Below, piece by piece: positions 35,749-44,546 of a stretch of 64,000 nt of DNA (the stretch's first letter is position 1; every line of letters begins with the position of its first letter). The notes under the pieces were generated by a model. The model was given only the letters and a program-made list of their open reading frames with translations. It ran no database searches and was not told where the DNA came from. Source of the stretch: Actinoplanes nipponensis (GTDB lineage: Bacteria; Actinomycetota; Actinomycetes; Mycobacteriales; Micromonosporaceae); the NCBI RefSeq assembly GCF_016862275.1, contig NZ_BOMQ01000060.1:62001-126000 (forward strand), given 5' to 3'. Position numbers and translations under genes: made by a program.

Positions 35749-36501
35749 ATGAACCCTGTTGCGACTTGGCGGCGGCTGCTGGCCGAGTTCGTCGGCACCG
35801 CGCTGCTGGTCACCGCCGTCGTCGGCTCCGGCATCATGGCGACCACCCTGTCGCCGAACGACGTCGGCCTGCAGCTGCTGGAGAACTCGGTGGCCACCGC
35901 GTTCGCGCTCGGCGCGCTGATCCTGACGTTCGGGCCGATCTCCGGGGCGCACTTCAACCCCGTCGTGTCCGCCGCAGACTGGTTCCTCGGCCGCCGGACC
36001 GGCACCGGCATGAGCGCCGCCCACCTCGGCGGGTACGCCATCGCCCAAACGCTCGGGGCGATCGCCGGGTCGATCCTGGCGAACCTGATGTTCGACCTGG
36101 CCGCCGTCGACTTCTCCGGCAAAGACCGGGCCGCCGGGCACCTGTGGCTCGGTGAAGTCGTCGCCACCACCGGGCTGATCCTGCTGATCTTCGCCCTGGC
36201 CCGCTCCGGCCGGTCCGCGGTCGCCCCGGCTGCCGTTGGCGCGTATATCGGCGGCGCGTACTGGTTCACCTCCTCGACCAGCTTCGCCAACCCGGCCGTC
36301 ACGATCGGCCGGGCATTCACCGACACCTTCGCCGGGATCGCCCCCGCCTCCGTACCCGGCTTCATCGGCGCCCAGATCATCGGCCTGATCATCGGCGCCG
36401 GGCTCCTGCTGGCCCTTTACCCCGGTGTCGGACAGAGCGCCGACGAGGTCGTCGTCCACCACGACACGACGGACGCGACTGCACCCCCGGCCCGGCTATG
36501 A
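35749..36501 (+). CDS. Aquaglyceroporin, AqpS-like arsenite channel
   Basis: 250 aa with six membrane helices plus two half-helices. Both pore motifs are present: GAHFNPVVSAADWFLGR (first NPA variant, NPV) and FANPAVTIGRAFTDTF (second, NPA with the selectivity Arg). MIP channels beside arsC let arsenite flow out after arsenate is taken up through phosphate transporters and reduced. The acidic tail (DEVVVHHDTTDATAPP) is cytoplasmic. No Acr3 or ArsB pump is present, so this channel and the MFS protein are the visible exits. Confidence 0.88.
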   Translation: MNPVATWRRLLAEFVGTALLVTAVVGSGIMATTLSPNDVGLQLLENSVATAFALGALILTFGPISGAHFNPVVSAADWFLGRRTGTGMSAAHLGGYAIAQTLGAIAGSILANLMFDLAAVDFSGKDRAAGHLWLGEVVATTGLILLIFALARSGRSAVAPAAVGAYIGGAYWFTSSTSFANPAVTIGRAFTDTFAGIAPASVPGFIGAQIIGLIIGAGLLLALYPGVGQSADEVVVHHDTTDATAPPARL

Positions 36502-36622
36502 CCCGGCCATGACCAGCTCTGCCGAGCACCCCACTGACCCATTCGGTGCACTGATCAACGCCGACCGCGGCACCGACTACCACCGCGCATTGAACGCCAA
36601 CAGCAATCAGGAGAGACACCCG

Positions 36623-37030
36623 ATGAGTGACAAGCCCAGCGTCCTGTTCGTCTGCGTGCACAACGCCGGCCGTTCCCAGATGGCCGCCGGCTGGCTGCGC
36701 CATCTGGCCGGCGACGCCGTCGAGGTCCGCTCGGCCGGTTCTGCCCCGGCGGAGACGATCAACCCGGCCGCGGTCGAGGCGATGGCCGAGGTCGGCATCG
36801 ACATCACCGACCAGAAGCCGAAGATCCTGGAGTACGACACCGTCGAGTCCTCCGATGTGATCGTCACGATGGGCTGCGGGGACGCCTGCCCGTACTTCCC
36901 GGGCAAGCGCTACGAGGACTGGAAGCTCGACGACCCGGCCGGCCAGGGCGTTGTGGCAGTCCGCCCGATCCGCGACGAGATCAAGACCCGGATCGAGAAG
37001 CTGCTCGCCGACTTGGTCCCGGCCGCCTGA
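36623..37030 (+). CDS. arsC: Arsenate reductase, LMW-PTP type
   Basis: 135 aa from ATG 36623, with CAGGAGAG at 36607-36614. It starts directly with VLFVCVHNAGRSQMAAGWLR (nucleophile C11), then IVTMGCGDACPYFPG with a Cys pair and YEDWKLDDPAG with the catalytic Asp. It is the minimal form lacking the N-terminal bundle of its neighbour. The frame is open upstream across the end of the channel gene, but this is not natural sequence. It is followed one base later by trxB, which suggests thioredoxin-coupled reduction. Confidence 0.9.
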   Translation: MSDKPSVLFVCVHNAGRSQMAAGWLRHLAGDAVEVRSAGSAPAETINPAAVEAMAEVGIDITDQKPKILEYDTVESSDVIVTMGCGDACPYFPGKRYEDWKLDDPAGQGVVAVRPIRDEIKTRIEKLLADLVPAA

Positions 37031-37031
37031 C

Positions 37032-37997
37032 ATGGAGCTCGACGTGGTCCGGAACCTGATCATCATCGGCTCGGGTCCGTCCGGTTACACCGCGGCGCTC
37101 TACGCGGCCCGGGCGAATCTCAAGCCGCTGGTCATTGAGGGTGTGCAGTCCGGTGGTGCGCTGATGACCACCACCGAGGTGGAGAACTTCCCGGGTCACC
37201 CGGACGGCATCATGGGCCCCGAGCTCATGGACAACATGCGCAAGCAGGCCGAGAAGTTCGGCGCCGAGTTCATCACCGACGACGTCACCCGCGTCGAGCT
37301 GGGCGACCGCCCCACCGAGGCCGGCACCGAGGGTCTCAAAACCGTCTGGGTGGGCAAAAAGGAATACTTCGCCCGCGCCGTCATCCTCTCCACCGGCTCG
37401 GCCTGGCGCCTGCTGGGTGTGCCCGGCGAGCAGGAGCTGCTCGGTCACGGCGTGTCGTCGTGTGCCACCTGTGACGGCTTCTTCTTCCGCAAGCAGGACA
37501 TCATCGTGGTGGGCGGTGGCGACTCCGCGATGGAGGAGGCCACGTTCCTCACCCGCTTCGCCGACACGGTGACGATCGTGCACCGCCGGGACTCGTTCCG
37601 GGCCAGCAAGGTGATGGCTCTGCGGGCGAGCAGCAACCCGAAGATCAAGGTCGAGTGGAACAGCGTCGTCGAGGAGATCCTCGGTGGCGACGGCAAGGTG
37701 GTCGGCGCCCGGCTGCGCAACCTGCAGACCGACGAGACCAAGGTCCTCGACGTCACCGGCGTCTTCGTCGCCATCGGCCACGACCCCCGCAGCGAGCTGT
37801 TCAAGGGTCAGGTCGAAATGGACGACGAGGGCTACGTCAAGGTCGACCACCCGAGCACGCGCACCAATGTTCCGGGCGTGTTCGCGGCCGGCGACCTCGT
37901 CGACCACACCTACCGCCAGGCCATCACGGCCTCCGGCACCGGCTGCGCCGCCGCCCTGGATGCCGAGCGCTTCATCGCCTCGTTCCTCGAGCTCTAG
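37032..37997 (+). CDS. trxB: Thioredoxin reductase
   Basis: 321 aa, usual length. FAD site LIIIGSGPSGYTAALYAARA, redox-active pair SSCATCDG (C144 and C147), NADPH site IIVVGGGDSAMEEATFLTRF with the HRRDSFRA motif, and the C-terminal FAD motif FAAGDLVDHTYRQAITASGT. It regenerates reduced thioredoxin for arsenate reductases. The ATG follows the arsC stop at once. No thioredoxin gene is in the window, so it must use host thioredoxin. Confidence 0.92.
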   Translation: MELDVVRNLIIIGSGPSGYTAALYAARANLKPLVIEGVQSGGALMTTTEVENFPGHPDGIMGPELMDNMRKQAEKFGAEFITDDVTRVELGDRPTEAGTEGLKTVWVGKKEYFARAVILSTGSAWRLLGVPGEQELLGHGVSSCATCDGFFFRKQDIIVVGGGDSAMEEATFLTRFADTVTIVHRRDSFRASKVMALRASSNPKIKVEWNSVVEEILGGDGKVVGARLRNLQTDETKVLDVTGVFVAIGHDPRSELFKGQVEMDDEGYVKVDHPSTRTNVPGVFAAGDLVDHTYRQAITASGTGCAAALDAERFIASFLEL

Positions 37998-38141
37998 GTT
38001 CTCTCGCACTGCAACGAGCCGGTCCTTCCTCCCGCACCGCACAACAGCGGCGGGTTTCCGCCGGCTTCGCCACGCCTGACCACCTCCAGGACGCAGGCTC
38101 ACCATGGCGCCTGCCCGCCCAACCCGAGAAAGGGCGTCGTC

Positions 38142-39503
38142 ATGCACCTGCTCGTCATCGGCGGCAGCGACGCCGGCATCAGCGCCGGCCTCGCCGCCCG
38201 CGAACGCGACCCCAGCGCCGAGGTGACGCTGCTGGTCGCCGACCGATACCCGAACTTCAGCATCTGCGGCATCCCCTACCACGTCTCCGGCGACGTGCCG
38301 TACTGGCGATCACTCGCGCACCGCAGCACCACCGACCTGTTGCATGCCGGACTCAACCTGCGTCTCGAGCACCGCGCCACCGCCATCGACCCCGACGCCC
38401 ACACCGTCACGGTCACCACCCCGCAAGCCGACACAGTCACGTTCGCCTACGACCGGCTGATCATCGGCACCGGTGCCGTGCCAGCCCTGCCACCGATCGA
38501 CGGCCTCGACACGCTCGGCCCTGCCGACGGCGTCCACGTCCTGCACTCCATGGGCGACATGTTCGCCGTCCTGAACTCCCTCGAACGCCGTCAAGCCCGC
38601 ACCGCAGTCATTGTCGGCGCCGGCTACATCGGCCTGGAAATGGCCGAAGCCCTCACCACCCGCGGCCTGACGGTGACCCTGGTCGAGCAACTCGACCAGG
38701 TCATGCCCACCATCGACGGCGAACTCGCCGCCCCACTGGCCGAACACCTGCGCGAGCACGGCGTCGACGTCCAGCACGGCACGAAGGTTCAGGCCATCCA
38801 TGCCGACGATGCTGGGCTCACGGTCGAGACCGACCGTGGGAATCACCCCGGTGACATCGTCCTGGTCGTCACCGGCGTGCGCCCCGACACCGAGCTCGCC
38901 GCCGCCGCGGGCACCCGGCTCGGCATCCGCGGCACCATCGCCGTCGACCGGCAGATGCGCACCAACCTGCCCGACATCTACGCCGCCGGCGACTGCGTTC
39001 ACACCTACCACCGGCTCCTCGACCAGCATGTGTACCTACCGCTGGGCAGCACCGCCCACAAACAAGGCCGCGTCGCCGGAATAAACGCCCTAGGCGGCAC
39101 TGCCAAGTTCGCCGGCTCACTGGGCACCCAGGCCGTCAAGGTGTTCGACCTCGTCGCCGCCGGCACCGGTCTACGCGACGGCGACGCCCGCCAAGCCGGT
39201 TACGACCCGATCACCATCGAAACCACCGCCGACGACCACAAGGCCTACTACCCGGGCGCCACCGCCATCCGGATCCGCGTCACCGGCGACCGCGCCACCG
39301 GACGGCTCCTCGGCGCCCAACTGCTCGGCTCCCGAGGCGCGGAGATCGCCAAGCGCATCGACATCTACGCCACCGCGATCAGCTACGGCGCCGCGGTCGC
39401 CGACATCTCTGACCTCGACCTGTCATACACCCCACCGCTAGGCAGCCCCTGGGACGCCGCCCAAATCGCTGCCACGGCCTGGCAACAGGCAACAGGACGC
39501 TGA
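38142..39503 (+). CDS. CoA-disulfide reductase-like pyridine nucleotide-disulfide oxidoreductase
   Basis: 453 aa. FAD site LLVIGGSDAGISAGLAARER, single active cysteine in NFSICGIPYHVSGDV (C42, the position used by CoADR and NADH peroxidase/oxidase relatives), NADH site TAVIVGAGYIGLEMAEALTT, IYAAGDCVHTYH, and a dimerisation domain with VKVFDLVAAGTG and ISDLDLSYTPPLGSPWD. The single-Cys chemistry suits reduction of low-molecular-weight disulfides or persulfides, helpful under arsenic stress. GAGAAAGGG lies upstream. Last plus-strand gene of the arsenic cluster. Confidence 0.82.
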   Translation: MHLLVIGGSDAGISAGLAARERDPSAEVTLLVADRYPNFSICGIPYHVSGDVPYWRSLAHRSTTDLLHAGLNLRLEHRATAIDPDAHTVTVTTPQADTVTFAYDRLIIGTGAVPALPPIDGLDTLGPADGVHVLHSMGDMFAVLNSLERRQARTAVIVGAGYIGLEMAEALTTRGLTVTLVEQLDQVMPTIDGELAAPLAEHLREHGVDVQHGTKVQAIHADDAGLTVETDRGNHPGDIVLVVTGVRPDTELAAAAGTRLGIRGTIAVDRQMRTNLPDIYAAGDCVHTYHRLLDQHVYLPLGSTAHKQGRVAGINALGGTAKFAGSLGTQAVKVFDLVAAGTGLRDGDARQAGYDPITIETTADDHKAYYPGATAIRIRVTGDRATGRLLGAQLLGSRGAEIAKRIDIYATAISYGAAVADISDLDLSYTPPLGSPWDAAQIAATAWQQATGR

Positions 39504-39640
39504 CCCGCGGGAGTAGACCATTGCATTCCGTCGAGCAGGGAATCAGCAGGCGTCATGGGCTACCAAGGCAGGGGCCTGCGGTGGGACAGCCATCGGCGTT
39601 TGTGGGTGGGTCGCCGTTCGGCCGTCGACGGACAGGTCGA

Positions 39641-40465
39641 TTAGACGTTGGCGTGACGCCAGACTTTGACCGACGACAGTACGAGCAGCAGCGCCAGCCC
39701 AGGGACGAGGATGGCCTCAGGTACGACGCCGAGGAGGAGCCCGCCGAGGATGGTTCCGGCGACAGAGCCAAGAGCAAGGACGATCCCGACGCGGGCGTAG
39801 CGCCGCAGGACGGTGAAGCTACCGTCGCGGCTGTAGCGAGCGAACGCGACCAACATGGTGGGCAGCGACACGGCGAGCGAGAGGCTGCCAGCGATCTTGA
39901 TGTCGGTGCCGAACAGCAGCACGATTGTCGGGATCAGCAGCTCACCGCCGGCGACGCCCATGATGGCAGCGACGACGCCGATGAAGAACCCGGCGATCAC
40001 GCCGGCGATGACAGTGGCGGCGGTAGGCATGTCGACGTAGTGCAAGGTGCCGACGTGGTTGGCGATCAGCGCGGCGGCGATGAGGACGAGTAGCACAGCG
40101 AGTACGCGGTAGAGGGTGGAGGAGCGCATCCGAGTGGCCCAGGAGGCGCCGGCCCATGCGCCCGCGAGGCTGCCGACGAGCAGGTTGACGACCACGCCCC
40201 AGTGTGGGGTCAGCGCAGATAACGGCACAGCGGCCAGCCGGGCAGGCAGAGCGGTGAGAACCACGACGAGGCTGAGCGCCTTGTTCAGGATGACCGCCTG
40301 CAGAGCGGCGAATCCGAAAAGCATTATCAGCAGTGGGAGGCGGAACTCGGCGCCGCCGAGGCCGATCATGCCGCCGAGCACGCCGACCGCGGCTCCGGCC
40401 ATAAAGGCCAGCGGCAGCGCTGACCGGATAGCAGGCTGGCTCGCTGCCTGCGGAGTTGTCTGCAC
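39641..40465 (-). CDS. TauE/SafE-family permease
   Basis: 274 aa with about eight hydrophobic helices. The paired repeats AAVGVLGGMIGLGGAEFRLPL and FFIGVVAAIMGVAGGELLIP are the hallmark of TauE/SafE (DUF81) anion exporters of sulfite, sulfoacetate and similar. It converges with the CoADR-like gene and may belong functionally to the same sulfur/arsenic stress region. The substrate is not indicated by sequence. Confidence 0.82.
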   Translation of the reverse strand: MQTTPQAASQPAIRSALPLAFMAGAAVGVLGGMIGLGGAEFRLPLLIMLFGFAALQAVILNKALSLVVVLTALPARLAAVPLSALTPHWGVVVNLLVGSLAGAWAGASWATRMRSSTLYRVLAVLLVLIAAALIANHVGTLHYVDMPTAATVIAGVIAGFFIGVVAAIMGVAGGELLIPTIVLLFGTDIKIAGSLSLAVSLPTMLVAFARYSRDGSFTVLRRYARVGIVLALGSVAGTILGGLLLGVVPEAILVPGLALLLVLSSVKVWRHANV

Positions 40466-40747
40466 GGCTCGACCCTACGGCGTGTTCGACGCCGTCTTCG
40501 GCGTACTTACCGGGGTCGAGGTGCCGGCACTGGCAGCCATGTCGCCATGGCCAGCTCAGATGATGACAGATCGGGAACGTTAGGCCAGGAGCGGTAAATG
40601 AGGCCAGCCAGGGTGGTCCGAGAGACGGAATAGGGCTCTTGAACGACGGCCCTCACATAGATGGCCTCGGAAGCCGACCGAAAGCCAGACAGCCGGTCGG
40701 GGTGCTCGACGCCGAAAAGTGTCATAGCCTGCCGTCACTATGGACCC

Positions 40748-41188
40748 ATGGCTGAACCTGCCGCCCCGATACCTCGCCGCCGTATCGAACTGCCACTGCT
40801 CGAAGTACGGACGAGATTGATCCAGATCGTGCGGCTGACTCCTGTCACCAGCCAAGTCACGGTGATCACGGATCGAGGGCGCCCGGTAGCCGCGATCGTC
40901 CCGGTAGATGCGGTGCGCGGCGACGAGCCATCCCCGGTCCAAGAGACTCGCACGGAGAATGCTGCTGCCGGTTGGATGCGGCGAACCGAACAGGTCCGAG
41001 AGGCGGTACGCCGTCAGCACGCCATGCGAATTGGCGAACTGGAACACGCGTTGACCGACGCCTGGGCTGTCCTCGACCGGGTTGTACCCCGCGGATCAGA
41101 CCGTGCTGCTGATGAGCTGCGCGTCGCCCAGCGGGACGTGCTGGCGATGCCGCCCCCGGCCACCGGCTCTCCGGCGCGGCCGAGCTGA
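40748..41188 (+). CDS. Phd/YefM-like antitoxin without a visible toxin
   Basis: 146 aa. Residues 15-60 have the Phd pattern IELPLLEVRTRLIQIVRLTP then TVITDRGRPVAAIVPVDAVR, the DNA-binding fold of prevent-host-death antitoxins. The rest is helical and charged (RTEQVREAVRRQHAMRIGEL, then DELRVAQRDVL), longer than classic Phd proteins. No toxin such as Doc, RelE or PIN follows; a terminator comes 27 bases after the stop. It may be an orphan regulator. Confidence 0.65.
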   Translation: MAEPAAPIPRRRIELPLLEVRTRLIQIVRLTPVTSQVTVITDRGRPVAAIVPVDAVRGDEPSPVQETRTENAAAGWMRRTEQVREAVRRQHAMRIGELEHALTDAWAVLDRVVPRGSDRAADELRVAQRDVLAMPPPATGSPARPS

Positions 41189-41214
41189 GGGTGCCGGTAT
41201 CGACTAAGCTCGTT

Positions 41215-41262
41215 GAGACGCCGTTGCGAGTTCTTCCCCCGTGGAATTCGCAACGGCGTCTC
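41215..41262. terminator. Bidirectional terminator, 15-bp perfect arms
   Basis: GAGACGCCGTTGCGA (41215-41229) pairs with TCGCAACGGCGTCTC (41248-41262) across 18 bases, between the converging Phd-like and Lsr2 genes. Confidence 0.85.
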
Positions 41263-41300
41263 GTTCGCCCCTCCTGGGACCGGGCCGTCCTGCTGAAGAC

Positions 41301-41648
41301 TCAGCGAGTGGCGTGAAACGCCTCGACCACCCCAGTCGGGATCCGGCCCCGGTCCGAGACCTCGTGACCGTTCTTCTTCGCCCACTCCCGGATCGCCTGG
41401 TTCTGGTCACGGCTGGACCGGCTCGGCTGGGCAGCGGCGCTACGGGACGTGATACGGCCGGTAGCCGATCCCCTTCCGACCCGGACCGCCTTCTCGAGGT
41501 AGGGGTCGAGCACCTTGCGGAGCTTGCCTGCGTTCTTCTCCGACAGGTCGATGCTGTAGTTCACCCCATCCAGCCCGAACTCCACGGTGCGATCGGCTTC
41601 GCCGCCGTCGAGATCGTCCGTCAATAGGGTAATGACTTGCTTCGCCAT
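41301..41648 (-). CDS. lsr2: Lsr2-family nucleoid-associated protein
   Basis: 115 aa from ATG 41648. The N-terminal dimerisation domain (MAKQVITLLTDDLDGGEADR, TVEFGLDGVNYSIDLSEKNA, GKLRKVLDPYLEKAVRVG) is joined by a Ser/Arg linker to the DNA-binding domain (QNQAIREWAKKNGHEVSDRG, RIPTGVVEAFHA), whose RGR hook inserts in the AT-rich minor groove. In actinobacteria Lsr2 silences horizontally acquired, lower-GC genes. Located inside an accessory region, it could be an island-borne paralogue that silences the local defence genes, or the chromosomal copy. Confidence 0.92.
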   Translation of the reverse strand: MAKQVITLLTDDLDGGEADRTVEFGLDGVNYSIDLSEKNAGKLRKVLDPYLEKAVRVGRGSATGRITSRSAAAQPSRSSRDQNQAIREWAKKNGHEVSDRGRIPTGVVEAFHATR

Positions 41649-41853
41649 GAGATCAACACTCCCGTTTTCACAACCTGTTCGGTCGTTGCCGTAACAGCTT
41701 CCACCATAGTCGTAACGTGCGGACATTCAGCGGGCCGCCATAGGCACTGGCCAGGTATCGAGTGCCGAACGCAGTCGGATAGCGAGGCGAAAGCCTTCGC
41801 TGCCAAGCTGCCGTAACCGCCGGCAGACACCGCAATGCGCTCCAAAGTGCGAG

Positions 41854-42465
41854 CTAGTGCAAAACCCCCGCGGACGACGGCCGCACAGACAGCCCCCTCT
41901 GTTGACGGCGCTGTTGAGCCACCGAGATCAGCGCAGAGGCGAGCCCGCTCGCAGCCACGGTCGTCGGCGCACCAGCGCCGTAGACGCTGACGACACCGCA
42001 CCGACGGCAGTACCACGACCGCCGCCAGAGCCCGACCGCCTCGTCAACCAACGGACCCATCACCTGGACGCGACGCTGCCGCGTCCGAAGCACCCAACCA
42101 CTGCCGGCCGCCACGGCGAGAAAGAACACCAGCCCGAACCACGCCGTACCGCCAGCCGGATCCGACACCGCCACCAGCAAATTCCACAACGCCAGCAGGG
42201 CAGACCCACCGAACACGACGGCCGGCCCGGTGGCGGCACGCGGCCGCCTCGGCGCCGCCAACGCACGAGCCAACGCACTGACCTGGACCACCCGACCGCT
42301 CACAGGAACGTCGTAGCCGAACCGGCCAGTCACGCTGCCTCGCACCACGCCGGTGGAATGACCGGCACGTACCGCAGCCGGCACGCTCACCAACTGATCA
42401 AGGCGACGGCACCGCAAACACACCGAGTCGTGTGACCGCTGCCGCGGGAGCTGCTTATCGCCCAT
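41854..42465 (-). CDS. Membrane protein with zinc-ribbon-like Cys pairs
   Basis: 203 aa from ATG 42465, which has GGAGG eight bases upstream; the ATG at 42471 is too close to it. A first CxxC (CLRCRRL) near the N-terminus and a second (YCRRCGVVSVYG) after the membrane part look like metal-binding knuckles. Two hydrophobic helices (AVVFGGSALLALWNLLVAVS, then TAWFGLVFFLAVAAGSGWVL) lie between. A Gln/Arg tail follows. Unknown function; it sits between Lsr2 and the recombinase pair and may be part of the mobile element. Confidence 0.6.
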   Translation of the reverse strand: MGDKQLPRQRSHDSVCLRCRRLDQLVSVPAAVRAGHSTGVVRGSVTGRFGYDVPVSGRVVQVSALARALAAPRRPRAATGPAVVFGGSALLALWNLLVAVSDPAGGTAWFGLVFFLAVAAGSGWVLRTRQRRVQVMGPLVDEAVGLWRRSWYCRRCGVVSVYGAGAPTTVAASGLASALISVAQQRRQQRGLSVRPSSAGVLH

Positions 42466-42630
42466 GCCCATACCTCCATTATGGAACCCAAAACCTTCCA
42501 GGCACCCGCAATACCGGACGAAGTATCGAGTGAGCTGCGCGCGAGCCGGCCCCGAAAGGTCACTGAACCCTCAACAACTCACGCGCAGCACCAAGAGCCT
42601 CGACACCCCCCTCTCGGATGAGGGGCCGCG

Positions 42631-43980
42631 TCAAGCAGCCTCGCCCATCCCTTCGATGAAGGGTGAGATATTGCCCTTCGACTTCTTCGCCGCCTTCTTG
42701 CGGCCCTTCTTCGCGCTCTGCATGTCCGTGACCGTCCCATCGGTGAGCCGCTCGTCAAGCGCCTTCAGGCGGGCCTTGTCACCGCGCGTCAACCGGTGAC
42801 CGTAGACATCAAACGTCGTCTTGATCGATGCGTGCCCGATGTGGTGCTGAATGACGAAGAAATCCCACCCGGCGTCAATAAGGTACGCAACATGCGAATG
42901 ACGCAGGTCATGGAAGCGCGGCCGCTGATGCAGCCGCGTCTTGCACTCGCACGACGACACCGCCAAGTCACTGACTCGCCGCACCTTCTTGCCATTGCCG
43001 ACCTTCGCCAGGGTCGGCGGATGAGCTACGCACCGCTGAGCCGCCGCAACAGCCTTCTCCCAGTACCTCGAACGGAAATTGTTCGCATCCCACGGCTTAC
43101 CCCCAGGAGCAGCGAAAACCAGATCACCGCGGCGCTTGTTCTTGGTCCGTTCGGCCAGCAACGCGGCAACCGTCTTCGGCAGCAAGATGGACCGCCTCGA
43201 CCGCTCCGACTTCGGCTCAGCGAACGTGCCACCACGGCGCAACGTCTGCTCGACGTAAAGCACCGGCCGCTCGCCACGCAGTTCCAAAGATCCCACCCGC
43301 AAGCCGAAAATCTCGCCCATCCGCATCCCCGTCCCCAACGCCACCCGCACAAGATCACGGATCGCGTCCGGGCACACAGCGACAAGCAGACGCGCCTCCT
43401 CGGTCGACAGGAAGCACGCGTTGTACTTGTAGACCTTCGGCAGTCCGTTGCTCCGATGCCCCGGCTGCCGGTCGAGCGGGTTGTCAGGCCGGAACCGCGG
43501 TACCGCATCGCGCATGACCATGCTCAGCACCGCCCAGTGCTTCTGCACGCCGGCGGGCATCAGATCCGCCGACAGGTTCACCTTCCACGGGTCGATGTCC
43601 TTGTCCCGGCTGATCTCGTCCACCCGCAGGTCGCCAAGGACGGGCACCACCCGCCCCCGCAACATGCGGGCGTACTCCTTATGGGTGCTTTCCGCAACGT
43701 CGACCTTCAGCGTCAGCCACTCATCCACCCAGGCGCCAAGTGTCGGGCTGCGCTCCGCCTCCTCCCTCTGCTCGTCCTCCGGCTCGTCGTCGACCCTGTC
43801 GATGCCCAGGAGCGCGGCGTACACGTCTGTGTCGCTGATCTTGTGGTGACGCGCCTCGGCGAGATCCTTGGCCGCCTGCGCCAGCTTCTCGGTAGAGAAC
43901 GTGCACGTCTGCCAGTCGCCCTGGCGACCCGAACGCCACCGAACCTCGTAAGACCGCCCACGCGGTTTCATAGATGCCAT
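42631..43980 (-). CDS. Tyrosine recombinase (integrase) 1
   Basis: 449 aa from ATG 43980 (MASMKPRGRSYEVRW). An SAM-like core-binding domain (LGAWVDEWLTLKVDVAEST, LMPAGVQKHWAVLSMVMRDA) precedes the catalytic domain: VALGTGMRMGEIFGLRVGSL (first Arg), RFHDLRHSHVAYLIDAG (HxxR), IGHASIKTTFDVYGHRL (His and nucleophile Tyr). A CxC element (SSCECK) lies just before the HxxR motif. It ends in a Lys-rich tail. It would catalyse integration and excision of an actinobacterial element. It is a clear paralogue of the recombinase at 44547. Confidence 0.88.
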   Translation of the reverse strand: MASMKPRGRSYEVRWRSGRQGDWQTCTFSTEKLAQAAKDLAEARHHKISDTDVYAALLGIDRVDDEPEDEQREEAERSPTLGAWVDEWLTLKVDVAESTHKEYARMLRGRVVPVLGDLRVDEISRDKDIDPWKVNLSADLMPAGVQKHWAVLSMVMRDAVPRFRPDNPLDRQPGHRSNGLPKVYKYNACFLSTEEARLLVAVCPDAIRDLVRVALGTGMRMGEIFGLRVGSLELRGERPVLYVEQTLRRGGTFAEPKSERSRRSILLPKTVAALLAERTKNKRRGDLVFAAPGGKPWDANNFRSRYWEKAVAAAQRCVAHPPTLAKVGNGKKVRRVSDLAVSSCECKTRLHQRPRFHDLRHSHVAYLIDAGWDFFVIQHHIGHASIKTTFDVYGHRLTRGDKARLKALDERLTDGTVTDMQSAKKGRKKAAKKSKGNISPFIEGMGEAA

Positions 43981-44546
43981 GTCCAGGAAAGTAGGCCGAA
44001 CAGGTGTACGCATGCGAACACCAACGGGGCATGTCGGTTCCTACTGAGCGTAAGAACCAGCACCCTGAAAACCTCCTGACCAGGACTTGCTTGCAAACGC
44101 ACAGGTCACAGCGTGTATAAGTTCGAACTGGCAGTGTGGGGGTCAGGAAGGGCCGACGACCTCGCCCAGGTGGCAGTCACGGGGTCTCAGGGGACGTCCA
44201 TAGTGGCATCTAAATGCGCTTACGGCTTTGGCTGATTCGCTCTTCATTATTGAGGCGGGCCCTGTGGATTCCAAACACTTGACAGAACAAGCTCATACCC
44301 AGGTTCCTAGGATGCTTTGCAGGATGTGACCGCCGCTGCCGTGTGTCGGCGGCGGCGGCTGTCCGGGTGGCTGTAGCACATCGCCGGGTTCCGGGTTTGG
44401 GCGCTGTTGGCGGTGAGGGCGAGCCCGGGATCGGCAGCATCGGTCTAGCTTCGAAGGAGAGATCGAGGCGTCCGACGATCGGGTGGCTGGAACCGTTTAA
44501 TGCCGGGGGTGGTGCAGGCGTACGTCCACCTATTCCATACCTGCAC
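43981..44546. other. Intergenic region between the two recombinase genes
   Basis: No gene found. It contains an imperfect hairpin (GGTTCcTAC-tgagc-GTAaGAACC, about 44036-44058), the 10-bp palindrome AGTTCGAACT near 44118, and an inverted TCCTGACC/GGTCAGGA pair. These could be recombinase-binding or promoter sites. No tRNA-like attachment site was recognised. Confidence 0.35.

Noticed and set aside
40507..40725. 72-codon minus-strand frame that could be a toxin partner of the Phd-like protein
   Set aside because: It is divergent, not in an operon with the antitoxin gene, and shows no toxin motif.
42796..44079. 427-codon open frame on the plus strand
   Set aside because: It is antisense to the tyrosine recombinase gene, whose catalytic motifs are intact; long antisense frames are common in high-GC DNA.
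44036..44130. Possible attachment site between the recombinases (palindrome AGTTCGAACT and a hairpin)
   Set aside because: No matching core was found elsewhere in the window and no tRNA gene is present, so I cannot support an att call.
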